Shown here one piece after another: positions 38,147-49,119 of a DNA stretch of 64,000 nucleotides (position 1 is its first letter; each line of letters starts with the position of its first letter). A model generated the notes under the pieces. The model was not told where the DNA came from and made no database searches. It was given only the letters and a program-made list of their open reading frames with translations. Source of the DNA: Geobacter sp. (lineage in GTDB: Bacteria; Desulfobacterota; Desulfuromonadia; Geobacterales; DSM-12255); contig VFJK01000045.1 of assembly GCA_009886125.1 (NCBI GenBank), positions 61,039 through 125,038 on the forward strand. Direction: 5' to 3'. The position numbers and the translations under genes are program-made.

Positions 38147-38656
38147 ATGCTTTCAAAAACAGTATGCTCAGCACTGAACAAGCAGATGAACAACGAGATG
38201 TTCTCGGCATTTCTCTATCTGAATATGTCGGCAGCCGCCAATGAAATGGGCTTCAAGGGTGTCGCGAACTGGTTCAGTGTCCAGTACCAGGAGGAGATGG
38301 TCCATTTCATGAAGTTCTATGCCTACATCAATAGCCAGGGAGCCCAGGCGATTGTAGACAAGATGGCAAAACCTGCCAGCAGCTTCCCGTCTCTTATGAA
38401 TTTCTTTCAGGAGACCCTGAAGCATGAACAGTTCATCACAAAGTCCATAAACGAACTGACAGAACTTGCCGTCAATGAGAAGGACCATGCTACCCAGATT
38501 TTTCTGCAGTGGTTCGTGACGGAGCAGATTGAAGAGGAAGAGAACGACCGCGAGATCATCGGCAAATTGAAACTGATCGGCGACAACGGCTATGGACTGT
38601 TGATGCTGGACAATGAACTGGGGACAAGAGTTTTTGTGCCGCCACCAACGGCCTGA
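38147..38656 (+). CDS. ferritin
   Basis: QMNNEMFSAFLYLNMSAAANEMG; QYQEEMVHFMKFYAYI; EQIEEEENDREIIGKLKLIG. Confidence 0.93.
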   Translation: MLSKTVCSALNKQMNNEMFSAFLYLNMSAAANEMGFKGVANWFSVQYQEEMVHFMKFYAYINSQGAQAIVDKMAKPASSFPSLMNFFQETLKHEQFITKSINELTELAVNEKDHATQIFLQWFVTEQIEEEENDREIIGKLKLIGDNGYGLLMLDNELGTRVFVPPPTA

Positions 38657-38698
38657 TGGTCGTTTCGCCGTGGTCGCCGTTTGGGGTCCGAAGCAAGG

Positions 38699-38732
38699 AA
38701 AGGGGGCAGGCAAAGAGTCTGCCCCCTTTTTT
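38699..38732 (+). terminator. intrinsic terminator after ferritin
   Basis: aaagggggcaggcaaagagtctgcccccttttttg. Confidence 0.85.
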
Positions 38733-38811
38733 GTGAGTCTTTCCTGTTGAAGTCGGTCGTCAATAGTAGGCACCAAACTGGTGAAGGGTGAAGGGGCAAA
38801 CATGCGAGGTC

Positions 38812-40050
38812 CTATTTCAGGACATCCACCTGATATCCCGCACTCTGCAGATAACTGACGACTTCGCTGATATGCTCATAACCGCGGGTTTCCAGCTCTA
38901 TAAGGACCTCGGTCTTGCCGATGGGGAGGGATTTCGAGCGGCGGTCGTGGGTGATTATGGAGATATTCGCCTTTACGTTTGCAATCTCTGCTGCCAGTCG
39001 TGCCAGTGCACCCGGCACGTCATCAAGCTCGATCTTCAGCTTGAGATAGCGTCCTGCAGCGACAAGTCCCCGCTCTACCACCACCGAGATGGTCTTGACA
39101 TCGATGTTTCCGCCCGAGAGGAGGCAGACCGTTTTGCCGGAGAGATTTTTGACCTTGTCTGCCAGGAGCGCTGCAAGCGGCACTGCCCCGGCCCCTTCGA
39201 CCAGAAGCTTGGTCCGCTCCAGCAGAGCCACGATCGCCAGGGAGATATCCTCTTCATCCACCAGTACCAGGTCATCGACCAGATTCCGGACAATCGGGAA
39301 CGTCGTGCTCCCCACCTTTTTCACGGCGATCCCGTCTGCAAGGCTGACCGTCAGAGAGGTCTCGACGATCCTCCCTTTATGGATGGAGTCATGCATCGAA
39401 GGGGCGGCAGATGCCTCCACGCCGATGATCCTGACATGCGGGTGCGTCTCTTTTATGGCAGTGGCGACTCCGGCGATCAGGCCGCCGCCACCGACCGGTA
39501 TCAGGATGTTGGCGATGTCGGGCATCTCTTCGAGGATCTCGAGGCCGATCGTCCCCTGGCCGGCCATGACCAGATAATCGTCGAACGGGTGAACGAATAC
39601 GGCGCCGCTTCTTTGAGCGACCTCAACAGCCGCCTTGTAGGCTTCGTCGAAGTTCCTTCCGGAGAGGACGACCTCTGCCCCGTAATCTTTCGTTGCAAAG
39701 ACTTTCTGGGGCGGGGTGCTCTCGGGCATATAGACTGTTGCCTGTACGCCGAGAAGATCAGCCGAGAAAGCGACCCCCTGCGCGTGATTCCCTGCAGATG
39801 CAGTGATAACGCCGCTTTTCAGGGATTCCTTCGGCATGGAGGTCATGAAGTTCATGGCGCCGCGGATCTTGAATGCACCGGTCCGCTGCAGGTTCTCGCA
39901 TTTGAACCAGAGGGGTATGCCGACTCTTTCGCTGAAATGGTGAGAGTAGATGAGTTCGGTGCGCCTGATCCGCTTTTTCAGGCGGTAGGAGGCTTCGTGG
40001 ATGAGGGCATAATCGAGGGTAGTGTCTGACATGGTATCCAATGATGACAT
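38812..40050 (-). CDS. ilvA: threonine ammonia-lyase with C-terminal ACT domain
   Basis: KCENLQRTGAFKIRGAMNF; SAGNHAQGVAFSA; GGGGLIAGVATAIKE; C-terminal ACT-like. Confidence 0.93.
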   Translation of the reverse strand: MSSLDTMSDTTLDYALIHEASYRLKKRIRRTELIYSHHFSERVGIPLWFKCENLQRTGAFKIRGAMNFMTSMPKESLKSGVITASAGNHAQGVAFSADLLGVQATVYMPESTPPQKVFATKDYGAEVVLSGRNFDEAYKAAVEVAQRSGAVFVHPFDDYLVMAGQGTIGLEILEEMPDIANILIPVGGGGLIAGVATAIKETHPHVRIIGVEASAAPSMHDSIHKGRIVETSLTVSLADGIAVKKVGSTTFPIVRNLVDDLVLVDEEDISLAIVALLERTKLLVEGAGAVPLAALLADKVKNLSGKTVCLLSGGNIDVKTISVVVERGLVAAGRYLKLKIELDDVPGALARLAAEIANVKANISIITHDRRSKSLPIGKTEVLIELETRGYEHISEVVSYLQSAGYQVDVLK

Positions 40051-40063
40051 GTGCCGCTTCCTA

Positions 40064-40138
40064 ACCCCCCTCAGTCCCCCCTTGACAGGGGGGAAGAGGT
40101 TAAGTCTCCCCTGTCAAGGGGAGATTTAGAGGGGTTTG
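40064..40138. repeat. REP-like inverted repeat (same family as 32062-32160)
   Basis: cccccctcagtccccccttgacaggggggaagaggttaagtctcccctgtcaaggggagatttagaggggtt. Confidence 0.85.
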
Positions 40139-40145
40139 ATTGGTC

Positions 40146-40895
40146 TTAGAAGCTGATTCCGACTTTTGCAGAGTAGATCGGGCGGGCGGCGTATTCCGCT
40201 TCAACAGTGAATCCTATGAACGGGAGAGGGGAGATCTTTACCCCGACAAAGCCGCGTGGCTGCCACATTTTTTCACTTTTCAGAGTCACGGCACTGCCAT
40301 CGTACTTGCCGTTGATCCAGATCATACCGCCGCCTACATACGGGGTGATGAAGACGAAGCCTTTGCTGATGGATGCGTCGATAGCGGCAGTCTGTAACGT
40401 CAGGTTGTCGATGCCGATGAGCCTGGTGTATGAACCCCTGATGCCGAGGGCCGGGGAGGCCATGCCCCCTTCGAGGATCGCCTTGCTGATCTCGGCGCCG
40501 AAAAGCTGGATATCCGAGTTCGGGACATAGGAGTACATTGCACCAACGTCTATTCCGAGAGGTAGCCCTTTGCGGACCCGTGCCGTCGGATAAGCGATAT
40601 AGCTGGGAGCGCTGTTACCCGTAGCATTCTTCCACTGCGCGGCCTCTTTATCGATGCTGACAAATGATCCCTGGACAGCCACATCGAAACCGGTCACCCC
40701 CAGAGGTTCGGCAGGTGCAAGATTCCGGTAGGCGATTGCGGAGCCGAACTCTTTGGTCAGCTCCTTGAATTCACCCTGCCCATAGCCTGCAGGAATGTGA
40801 ATATCCCATGCCATTGAATTTCCGGCCGCAGTCAGGAGTGCCAGCGCTGCAAACAATAATATCTTTTTCATAAATCGATCCTCCTTCAGGTTCAT
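40146..40895 (-). CDS. putative outer-membrane beta-barrel protein
   Basis: Signal peptide MKKILLFAALALLTAAGNSMA; alternating beta pattern; aromatic C-terminus AKVGISF. Confidence 0.6.
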   Translation of the reverse strand: MNLKEDRFMKKILLFAALALLTAAGNSMAWDIHIPAGYGQGEFKELTKEFGSAIAYRNLAPAEPLGVTGFDVAVQGSFVSIDKEAAQWKNATGNSAPSYIAYPTARVRKGLPLGIDVGAMYSYVPNSDIQLFGAEISKAILEGGMASPALGIRGSYTRLIGIDNLTLQTAAIDASISKGFVFITPYVGGGMIWINGKYDGSAVTLKSEKMWQPRGFVGVKISPLPFIGFTVEAEYAARPIYSAKVGISF

Positions 40896-40967
40896 AAAAT
40901 TTGAAGAATTCTAACAGAGCTGTCATGCGCGGTCAACAGGGCATTTATTCCCTGGCACGCTCACCTT

Positions 40968-41148
40968 AGGGCCTGCCAGGAAATAACAGTTACATCTTGC
41001 ATCTCATCTTCGTGCCATCTTCGTCCGGCCTTCAATCGCCAAATCCTCAGCGTAGCCGTGCTACGCCTGCGGCTTGACTCAATCAGCCCGGCCAAATCTG
41101 ACTCAAATCTGAGCGCGATATTGGTACACTTATTTCCTGACAGCCCCT
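40968..41148. repeat. MITE-like element with terminal inverted repeats and TTA flanks
   Basis: ttagggcctgccaggaaataacagttac ... cttatttcctgacagccccttag; internal cgtagccgtgctacg hairpin. Confidence 0.6.
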
Positions 41149-41183
41149 TAGTCTGTTTTTATTCCGAACCTCCGGATGAGAAA

Positions 41184-42653
41184 CTAGCGACTCCCGCCCC
41201 CAAGCACCTTGTAGAGGGTCACCAGGTTGGCCAGCCGGACCAGACGGACACCGATCAGGTTCTGCTGGGCGGTGTAGAGGGAACGCTGGGAATCCAGCAC
41301 CGTCAGGTAGCTGTCGACCCCTTTGTCGTAGCGGGCCTGGGAGAGGCGGAAGCTCTCGGCTGTTGCGTTGGTGAGGGATTGCTGCGCTTCCAGCTGCTCG
41401 TCGATGGTGCCGCGCTGAGCCAGGCCATCGGCGACCTCCCGGAACGCGGTCTGGATCGCTTTCTCATAGCGGGCCACGGCGATGTCACGGTCTACTTCCG
41501 CCACCTTCAGGTTTGCCCTGGTGCTGCCGCCGTCGAAGATAGGGAGCGTTATGCGCGGGGCAAAACTCCAGGTAAAGGAATCTCCTTTGAAGAGTCCGGC
41601 CAGTTCGTCGCTGCCGAAGCCGATGCTGGAAACCAGAGTGATGCGGGGGAAGAAGGCAGCCCTGGCCGCACCGATGTTGGCATTGGCACCTTTCAGATCC
41701 CCTTCTGCCTGGAGGATATCGGGACGATGGAGCAGTACGTCTGACGGCAGACCGGGGGCGATATCCTTGAGCGATGAGAGCGTTTCGGAAAAGCTCTGCG
41801 GCAGCAGGTCTGTCGGCAGATTCGAACCAACCACCAGGCTCAAGGCGTTCTCGTCCTGGGCTGCCAGGGTCATGTAGCGGGCTATGTCCACCCGCGCCGC
41901 ATCAACGCTGGACCGGGCCTGGTGAAGGTCGAGGGCTGAGGAGACGCCGGCTTCGACGCGGCTGTTTATCAATTTGTAGAATTCCATCTGGTTCGCCAGG
42001 GTCTTTCTGGCAAGCGACAGCCGCTCCCGGTCAGCAGCCAGGGCAAGATAGCCGGCGCTGACCTGGGCGACCAGGCTGATCCGGATGCTTGCCTGTGCCT
42101 GCTCGGTAGCGAGGTACTGCTCCAGGGCCTGGTCCCTGAGACTCTGCACCCGGCCGAACAGGTCCAGTTCGTAGGAGCTGACGCCGAGACCGATGCTGTA
42201 CTGCTCCACGGTCATGGATTTTCCGGTGGCGGAGAGGTCTGCCGGCACCCGTTGTGCGCTGTATGCGGCGTTGGCATCGATGCGCGGCATGAGATCGGCG
42301 CGCCGGATCTGGTACAGGGCCTGGAACCGCTCAATGTTGAGAGCGGCGATCCTGAGGTCACGGTTATTCTTCAGAGCCAGGTCAATGAGTTTCTGGAGCT
42401 GCGGGTCAACGAAGAATTCCCGCCAGGTGATCCCGGCCACAGCTTTGGGTGAAGGCTTGGCAGCTTCAGACTGATAGGCCTGGCCGTTTGGCCAGGCAGT
42501 CGGTACCGGTGCTGCCGGCCGGGAGTATTTCGGTGCCATGGTGCTGCAGCCGGAGAGAGCTGCCAGCGCCAGAGCAAGGGCTACAGTACAGAGTCCGGGG
42601 GAGAGTCTCCCCATGCGTCCCGGCATCCTTGCATTAAGAATTCGTAGGTTCAT
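41184..42653 (-). CDS. RND efflux outer-membrane lipoprotein (NodT/OprM family)
   Basis: LSGCSTMAPKYSRP; TolC-type repeats; adjacent to RND permease. Confidence 0.93.
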   Translation of the reverse strand: MNLRILNARMPGRMGRLSPGLCTVALALALAALSGCSTMAPKYSRPAAPVPTAWPNGQAYQSEAAKPSPKAVAGITWREFFVDPQLQKLIDLALKNNRDLRIAALNIERFQALYQIRRADLMPRIDANAAYSAQRVPADLSATGKSMTVEQYSIGLGVSSYELDLFGRVQSLRDQALEQYLATEQAQASIRISLVAQVSAGYLALAADRERLSLARKTLANQMEFYKLINSRVEAGVSSALDLHQARSSVDAARVDIARYMTLAAQDENALSLVVGSNLPTDLLPQSFSETLSSLKDIAPGLPSDVLLHRPDILQAEGDLKGANANIGAARAAFFPRITLVSSIGFGSDELAGLFKGDSFTWSFAPRITLPIFDGGSTRANLKVAEVDRDIAVARYEKAIQTAFREVADGLAQRGTIDEQLEAQQSLTNATAESFRLSQARYDKGVDSYLTVLDSQRSLYTAQQNLIGVRLVRLANLVTLYKVLGGGSR

Positions 42654-42654
42654 A

Positions 42655-45600
42655 TCACTTTCCCTCCAGAGCATGGACAACAGCAGGCTCTTCAGCGTGA
42701 CGCTTATATTTTTTCCGGCCGAACAGTCGCGACACCAATACAAAGAAGAACGGGATGAAGATCAGGTCGATGAAGGTCGCCGAGAGGAGTCCGCCGGTTA
42801 CGGCGGTGCCGATGGCGTTCTGGGCGGCGGCTCCGGCCCCCTTGGTCAGCGCCAGCGGCAGTGTACCGAAGAAAAAGGCCAGAGAGGTCATGATGACCGG
42901 TCTGAGCCTGATCCTCACCGCCGTCAGAGTGGCCTCGACCAGTTCATGCCCTTCATGGAGCTGGGCCTTGATGAACTGGATGATGAGTATAGCGTTCTTG
43001 GTGGAAAGACCTATCGTGGTCAGGAGACCGATCTGGAGGTAGATATCGTTAGGGAACATGCGCAGCTTGACCGCAATGACCGCCCCCACCAGCCCCAAGG
43101 GTAGCATCAGCAGGTTGACGAAGGGGATGGTCCAGCTTTCGTATAGCGCTGCTACGCTGAGAAAGACCACCAGGAGCGAGATCGCGTAGAGAGCGGGTGC
43201 CTGGGCTCCGGCCCTCTTTTCTTCGTAGGAGAGGCCGGTCCATTCGTAGCCGATTCCGACCGGCAGCTGCTCCACCATCTTCTCCATCTCGGCCATGGCT
43301 TCGCCGGTACTGATCCCGGGAGCTGCCTGTCCCATGATCTCTACCGACGGAATGCCGTTGTAGCGCTCCAGACGGGGTGAGCCATACTGCCAGCGGGCAG
43401 TGGCGAAGGCGGAAAACGGGACCATCTCTCCCTTGTTGTTCCTGACATACCATGTGCCGATATCATCCGGCAGCATCCGGGACGGGGCAGCACCCTGGAG
43501 ATAGACCTTCTTCACCCGGTCGTTCTGGATGAAGTCGTTGACGTAGGAGCCACCCCAGGCCGTCGCGAGAATGCTGTTGGCATCAGCCAGGGGGACCCCC
43601 AGTGTGCCGGCCCGGACATCGTCTATTTCCAGCTTGAACTGTGGTGAGTCATCCTGGCCGTTGGGGCGCACCGCAACCAGCTTCGGATTCTTCATGGCCA
43701 TGCCCAGGAGCTGGTTACGCGCCTCCATAAGTTTCGAATGCCCGAGGCCACCCCGGTCCTGCAGCTGAAGGTCGAAGCCGTTGGCCTGCCCCAGTTCGAT
43801 CACTGCCGGTGGAGAAAAGGCAAAGGCCAGGCCGTCACGGATCTTCGAGAACTCCCCCATGGCGCGTCCGGCAACCGCCTTTGCCTTGAGATCGGGAGTC
43901 TTACGCAACTTCCAGTCCTTAAGTCTGACAAAGGCCAGACCCATATTCTGACCCCGTCCGGCAAAACTGAAACCTGCCACGGTGATGAGCGAATCGACGG
44001 TTTTAGTCTCCTTCTCCAGGAAATGTTTCTCCATCTGCTCGATCACCTGAAGAGTCCGCTCCCTGGTAGCGCCTGCCGGCAACTGGACCTGGCAGATGAT
44101 GAACCCCTGGTCCTCATCCGGCAGAAAGGCGGTGGGAAGTTTCAGAAAGAAGAATGCCATGGCAGCGACAATGGAGCCGTATATTATCAGGTAGCGCACC
44201 GGCTTGCCGAAGGAACGGCCGACGATCCCTTCGTAATTGTGCCGGCACATCTCGAAAAGTCTGTTGAAATGGCGGAAAAACCATGAAAACCAGCCTGATT
44301 CTCCGGAATGATGACCCTTCTCGATCGGCTTGAGGATGGTTGCGCAGAGTGCCGGAGTCAGTATCATGGCCACTAGCACCGAGAGGATCATGGCGGAGAT
44401 GATGGTGATGGAGAACTGACGGTAGATGACGCCGGTGGAGCCGGGAAAGAAGGCCATGGGGAGAAAGACCGCCGTCAACACGGTGGCGATCCCCCAAAGT
44501 GCGCTGGTGATCTGCCCCATGGATTTGATGGTGGCGTCATGGGGCGAAAGCCCCTCCTCGCTCATGATCCGTTCCACGTTCTCCACCACGACAATGGCGT
44601 CGTCCACCAGGAGGCCGATAACGATGACCAGGGCGAACATGGTGAGGGTGTTGATGGAGAAGCCGGCCAGCGACAATACCCCCATGGTGCCCAGGAGAAC
44701 GACCGGCACGGCGATGGTGGGAATAAGGGTGGCGCGGATGTTCTGCAGAAAGACGAACATGATGATAAAGACCAGAAAGACTGCAATCACAAGGGTCTCC
44801 ACCACCTCCTTGATGGAGATCTTGACGAAGGGGGTGGAGTCATATGGGTAGACCGTTTTCACCCCGGCCGGAAAATAGCGCTCCAGTTCCACCATCTTGG
44901 CTTTGATCCGGTTCCCGGTCTCCACAGCATTGGCCCCGGCAGCCAGACGGAGCGCCATGCCCGCGACCGGTTTCCCTTTGTAGCGGGCCTCGATGTCATA
45001 GTTTTCCGTACCGATCTTGCATTCGGCCACATCCTTCAGCTTGACCGTAGAACCGTCAGGATTGGTGCGAAGGATGATGTTGCCGAACTGTTCCGGTGTC
45101 TGCAGCAGGGTGCGGGCGTTGATGGTGGCATTGAGCTGCTGCCCCTTCGGCGCCGGACTGCCGCCGAACTGACCGGCCGAGACCTGGGCGTTCTGTGCCT
45201 GGACGGCCGCGATGACATCGTTGGTGGTCAGGTGAAAATTGTTCAGCCTGGCCGGATCAAGCCAGATCCGCATGGCATTCTGCGAACCGAACACCGTCAC
45301 CTCGCCGACCCCTTCGACCCGGCTGATGATCTCCTGGATGTTGGCAACCAGGTAATCGGTCAGTTCGTAACGGCTGTATGAACCGTCTTCCGAAACAGTG
45401 CCGACGATCATCAGGAAGTTCCGGGTGGACTTGACCACCTGGATCCCCTGCCGCTGCACGACCTGAGGCAGGAGCGGCGTGGCCAGCTGCAGCTTGTTCT
45501 GCACCTGGACCTGGGCGATATTCGGGTCAGTCCCTGCCTTGAAGTTGAGGTTGATGGCTACGGCCCCGGCAGAGTCGCTGGCGGAGGACATGTAGATCAG

Positions 45601-45822
45601 ATTGTCGATGCCGTTCAGTTTCTGCTCGATGACCTGGGTGACCGTATCCTGCACAGTCTGGGCTGAAGCTCCGGGATACATGGCATTGATGGTTATCTGC
45701 GGCGGCGCGATGGGCGGGTACTGGGAAACCGGCAGCGTCTTGATCGCCAGGAGGCCACCCAGCATGACCATGATGGCGATGACCCAGGCGAAGATCGGGC
45801 GATTTATGAAAAAACGAGGCAT
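42655..45822 (-). CDS. RND efflux permease, AcrB/MexB (HAE1) family
   Basis: [73 protein letters not shown]. Confidence 0.97.
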   Translation of the reverse strand: MPRFFINRPIFAWVIAIMVMLGGLLAIKTLPVSQYPPIAPPQITINAMYPGASAQTVQDTVTQVIEQKLNGIDNLIYMSSASDSAGAVAINLNFKAGTDPNIAQVQVQNKLQLATPLLPQVVQRQGIQVVKSTRNFLMIVGTVSEDGSYSRYELTDYLVANIQEIISRVEGVGEVTVFGSQNAMRIWLDPARLNNFHLTTNDVIAAVQAQNAQVSAGQFGGSPAPKGQQLNATINARTLLQTPEQFGNIILRTNPDGSTVKLKDVAECKIGTENYDIEARYKGKPVAGMALRLAAGANAVETGNRIKAKMVELERYFPAGVKTVYPYDSTPFVKISIKEVVETLVIAVFLVFIIMFVFLQNIRATLIPTIAVPVVLLGTMGVLSLAGFSINTLTMFALVIVIGLLVDDAIVVVENVERIMSEEGLSPHDATIKSMGQITSALWGIATVLTAVFLPMAFFPGSTGVIYRQFSITIISAMILSVLVAMILTPALCATILKPIEKGHHSGESGWFSWFFRHFNRLFEMCRHNYEGIVGRSFGKPVRYLIIYGSIVAAMAFFFLKLPTAFLPDEDQGFIICQVQLPAGATRERTLQVIEQMEKHFLEKETKTVDSLITVAGFSFAGRGQNMGLAFVRLKDWKLRKTPDLKAKAVAGRAMGEFSKIRDGLAFAFSPPAVIELGQANGFDLQLQDRGGLGHSKLMEARNQLLGMAMKNPKLVAVRPNGQDDSPQFKLEIDDVRAGTLGVPLADANSILATAWGGSYVNDFIQNDRVKKVYLQGAAPSRMLPDDIGTWYVRNNKGEMVPFSAFATARWQYGSPRLERYNGIPSVEIMGQAAPGISTGEAMAEMEKMVEQLPVGIGYEWTGLSYEEKRAGAQAPALYAISLLVVFLSVAALYESWTIPFVNLLMLPLGLVGAVIAVKLRMFPNDIYLQIGLLTTIGLSTKNAILIIQFIKAQLHEGHELVEATLTAVRIRLRPVIMTSLAFFFGTLPLALTKGAGAAAQNAIGTAVTGGLLSATFIDLIFIPFFFVLVSRLFGRKKYKRHAEEPAVVHALEGK

Positions 45823-45834
45823 GGAAAGGCTCCT

Positions 45835-47040
45835 TTATTTTTTGGCTGCCGCTGGTGGGGTCACTGCAGCTGCGGGAGCAGCTTCGGGCTTGCTGCCGAA
45901 CGGCACTGCCTTGACCGGTGTGCCGGGTCGCGCTTTCTGGATACCTTCCAGGATGACACGGTCACCCGTTTTGAGCCCTTCGCTGACCAGCCAGTTTTCG
46001 CCGATCGTCCGCTCAGCCTTGATGATCCGCGGCTCCACTTTCTCTTCGGCCCCCACCACCATGACCATGGCATTGCCGGCCGGATTGCGGGTCACTCCCC
46101 GTTGCGGCACCAGGATCGCCTGTTCGTTCACCCCTTCCTGGAGTACTGCACGCACAAACATTCCCGGCAGCAGGGTCTGCTTCGGGTTGGGGAAGATCGC
46201 CCGCAGTGTGATTGAGCCGGTGCTCTGGTCCACAGTGACTTCGGAGAACTTGAGGGCACCTTCGAGAGGGTAGGGGGTGCCGTTTTCCAGGAGCAGCTTT
46301 ACTCTGGCCCGGTCAGCACCGCTTTTCTTCAGGTGGCCGCTGGCAAGGGTCTGCTGCAGGCGCAGCAGGTCGGCGCTGGATTGGGTGATATCCACATATA
46401 TGGAGCCGAGCTGCTGGATCGTGGCCAGAGCGGCAGACTGGTTGGCGGTTACCAGTGCACCGTCGGTCACGGACGAACGACCGATGCGCCCTGAGATCGG
46501 CGCCGTTACCTTGCTGTAGGCCAGGTTGATCCGGGCTGTCTCTACCGCAGCTGCGGCGGACGCCATTTCGGCCTCTGACTGTTTGAGCGCAGCAAAGGCA
46601 TTTTCATAATCCTGCTGGCTCACTGCCTTGATCTTTACCAGATCCTTATAGCGCTCTTCTTTCAGCCGGGCCGGGAGCAGGTTGGCCTCTGCCCGTGCCT
46701 CAGCTGCCTTTGCGCTGGCAAAGGCGGCCTGGTATGTTGCCGGGTCGATCTGGTAGAGCAGCTGGCCGGCCTTGACATCACTCCCTTCGGTGAAGACCCG
46801 TTTCTGGATGATGCCGCTTACCTGGGGCCTCACTTCGGCCACCATTGATGCAGTGGTGCGGCCCGGCAGTTCCGTCGTGATGGCGACCCTTTGGGTCTGG
46901 ATCGTGATCACACCGACTTCAGGGGGGCCGGCAGCCGGTTTCTGCCCGGCGGACTTCGGCTTGCCGCAGCTGGTGAGCAGCAGGCCGATAAAGAGAGTTC
47001 CCGTGACAGCGACAAGAGTTCTTCCTGGTGAGTTGTACAT
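45835..47040 (-). CDS. RND efflux periplasmic adaptor, AcrA/MexA family
   Basis: LLTSCGKP lipobox; VRPQVSGIIQKRVFTEGSDVKAGQLLYQIDPATYQA. Confidence 0.96.
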   Translation of the reverse strand: MYNSPGRTLVAVTGTLFIGLLLTSCGKPKSAGQKPAAGPPEVGVITIQTQRVAITTELPGRTTASMVAEVRPQVSGIIQKRVFTEGSDVKAGQLLYQIDPATYQAAFASAKAAEARAEANLLPARLKEERYKDLVKIKAVSQQDYENAFAALKQSEAEMASAAAAVETARINLAYSKVTAPISGRIGRSSVTDGALVTANQSAALATIQQLGSIYVDITQSSADLLRLQQTLASGHLKKSGADRARVKLLLENGTPYPLEGALKFSEVTVDQSTGSITLRAIFPNPKQTLLPGMFVRAVLQEGVNEQAILVPQRGVTRNPAGNAMVMVVGAEEKVEPRIIKAERTIGENWLVSEGLKTGDRVILEGIQKARPGTPVKAVPFGSKPEAAPAAAVTPPAAAKK

Positions 47041-47118
47041 TTGATACCTCGATGAGTTGTCGTTATGAAAGCTGATTATCTTATTAAGTTCTCTGTCGTG
47101 AGCAAGGAGATGACTGCA

Positions 47119-47697
47119 TCACCGTTTCACCGAATCCCAGCAGGCATTAACGGTTAATCCCATAAGATCTTCGTCCAGTTGGATGAAATCGAGGATATGG
47201 TCCCGCGTCACTGCCAGAAGAGGGCCGAATGCCAGGTCAAAAAGGATGACCAGGGGGATATTCTTCACCACCTGCTGTGAGATCCCGTCTTCGAAAAGCT
47301 CGCGAAATACGTCGCGCTCGTTCTTTCCCATGAGTTTGTCGCGACGGTGAACCACGCCGAAGGGGGAGTTGATGAACTGTTCCAGATATTTGAATTCGAG
47401 GGGGTTTTCGATCAGGTAGCGCAACATGACAGTACCGAGATGGAAAAAACGCTCATTGATCGACTTCTGAAGTGAATACCCATCCAGAAGGACCGGGATT
47501 ATCCGGGTTTCTATCTCCCTGAAAAGTTCGGTAATCAGGACATCCTTGTTCTCGAAATAGCGGTAGATCGTTCCGGCACCAACACCTGCATGTTCGGCGA
47601 TCAATGCCATGGGTGCCCCGTGAAAGCCGTTTTCGGCAATCAGTTCCAATGCTGCGCGAAGGATATCGTCCCGCTTGTCAGTTTTTGACATAATCAA
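47119..47697 (-). CDS. TetR/AcrR family regulator
   Basis: RDDILRAALELIAENGFHGAPMALIAEHAGVGAGTIYRYFENKDVL. Confidence 0.95.
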   Translation of the reverse strand: MIMSKTDKRDDILRAALELIAENGFHGAPMALIAEHAGVGAGTIYRYFENKDVLITELFREIETRIIPVLLDGYSLQKSINERFFHLGTVMLRYLIENPLEFKYLEQFINSPFGVVHRRDKLMGKNERDVFRELFEDGISQQVVKNIPLVILFDLAFGPLLAVTRDHILDFIQLDEDLMGLTVNACWDSVKR

Positions 47698-47706
47698 CCT
47701 TTATCC

Positions 47707-47724
47707 GGAATGAACGTTCATTCC
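47707..47724. promoter_or_regulatory. Perfect 18-bp palindrome, putative TetR operator
   Basis: GGAATGAACGTTCATTCC, 10 bp upstream of tetR start. Confidence 0.7.
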
Positions 47725-47853
47725 TGTTTCCCATACTCTCGAACAGGAGTCAAACTATTTTTCGCAGACAGAGCGCATTTCCGGGACTGACCAATCGCTG
47801 ATTGCGAATATCAGCCTGCTGTGGTATATGAAATAAATCTAAAATTATTGGAA

Positions 47854-49119
47854 ATGAGTGAAACCACAATGAAATTTGCCGACCTCACCCTCCCTGAAGC
47901 TCTCCGTAAGGGGATCGAATCAGCTGGATTTACCGACTGCACCCCTATTCAGGAAAAGACCCTCCCAATAGCTCTCAAGGGAAAGGATATCGCCGGCCAG
48001 GCGCAGACCGGAACAGGAAAGACCGCTGCTTTTCTCGTCACCCTTTTCTCGAGACTCCTCAGCCAGCCCCGGGCTGGTGAAGCCCGTCACCCCCGGGCAC
48101 TGATCCTCGCTCCGACACGTGAGCTGGTTGTCCAGATCGATAAGGATGCCCAGCTGCTCGGAAAAGAGTGCGGTTTTTCAATCCAGGCGATTTACGGCGG
48201 CGTTGATTACATGCTCCAGAAAAATGCTCTGCGAGATGGTGCCGACATCGTCATCGGCACACCGGGACGCCTGATAGACTACCTCAAGCAGAAAGTCTAC
48301 TCTCTGAGCTTCATCGAAGTCCTCGTCATTGACGAAGCCGACCGGATGTTCGATATGGGGTTCATCGCCGATCTCCGTTTTATACTCCGTCGTCTCCCCC
48401 CGTATGACAAGAGGCAGAATCTCATGTTCTCCGCTACCCTTAATCAGCGGGTCATGGAGCTTGCCTACGAATTCATGAATCTTCCCGAGAAAGTCAGCAT
48501 ATCACCTGAACAGATGACTGCGGAGCGGGTCAAGCAGGAGCTCTACCATGTCTCCCGAAAAGAGAAGTTTCCTCTTCTGCTGGGGCTGCTCCGGAAGGTC
48601 GGTGTTGTCCGCACCATGATTTTTGTGAATACCAAAAGGGAAGGGGAGTTTCTTCACGATCGGCTGAACGCAAATGAACTCCCCTGCAAGATCATCTCGG
48701 GTGATGTCGATCAAAAGAGGCGTCTCAGGATCCTTGAGGATTTCAAAAGCGGAAAACTTCCGGTGATGATAGCGACAGATGTAGCCTCCCGCGGACTTCA
48801 TATAGACGGGGTCTCACACGTTATCAACTACGATCTCCCTCAGGATGCAGAGGACTATGTCCACCGGATAGGCCGGACCGCGAGGGCGGGTGCGGAGGGT
48901 ATTGCAATCTCGCTGGCGGATGAGGATGGCGCCTTCAACATTGAAGCGATTCATGAGTTTATCAAGGATAAGATCCCGGTCGAATGGGCAGAGGAAGAGC
49001 TGTATGTGCATGATTACAAAAGGGTGAAGCCGAATCTGAAAAAGCTGGAGAGTCATCCTCACCGCGCGCCAAGAAAAGCAGCAGCAGATGTTCAGCAGCG
49101 CAGAAGGCCTAGAAAATAG
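47854..49119 (+). CDS. DEAD-box RNA helicase (RhlB/RhlE-like)
   Basis: AQTGTGKTAAF; PTRELV; VIDEADRMFDMGF; SATL; HRIGRTARAG. Confidence 0.93.
   Translation: MSETTMKFADLTLPEALRKGIESAGFTDCTPIQEKTLPIALKGKDIAGQAQTGTGKTAAFLVTLFSRLLSQPRAGEARHPRALILAPTRELVVQIDKDAQLLGKECGFSIQAIYGGVDYMLQKNALRDGADIVIGTPGRLIDYLKQKVYSLSFIEVLVIDEADRMFDMGFIADLRFILRRLPPYDKRQNLMFSATLNQRVMELAYEFMNLPEKVSISPEQMTAERVKQELYHVSRKEKFPLLLGLLRKVGVVRTMIFVNTKREGEFLHDRLNANELPCKIISGDVDQKRRLRILEDFKSGKLPVMIATDVASRGLHIDGVSHVINYDLPQDAEDYVHRIGRTARAGAEGIAISLADEDGAFNIEAIHEFIKDKIPVEWAEEELYVHDYKRVKPNLKKLESHPHRAPRKAAADVQQRRRPRK

Noticed and set aside
38788-40029. 413-aa plus-strand ORF opposite ilvA
   Set aside because: Antisense shadow ORF; the minus strand has full threonine dehydratase motifs.
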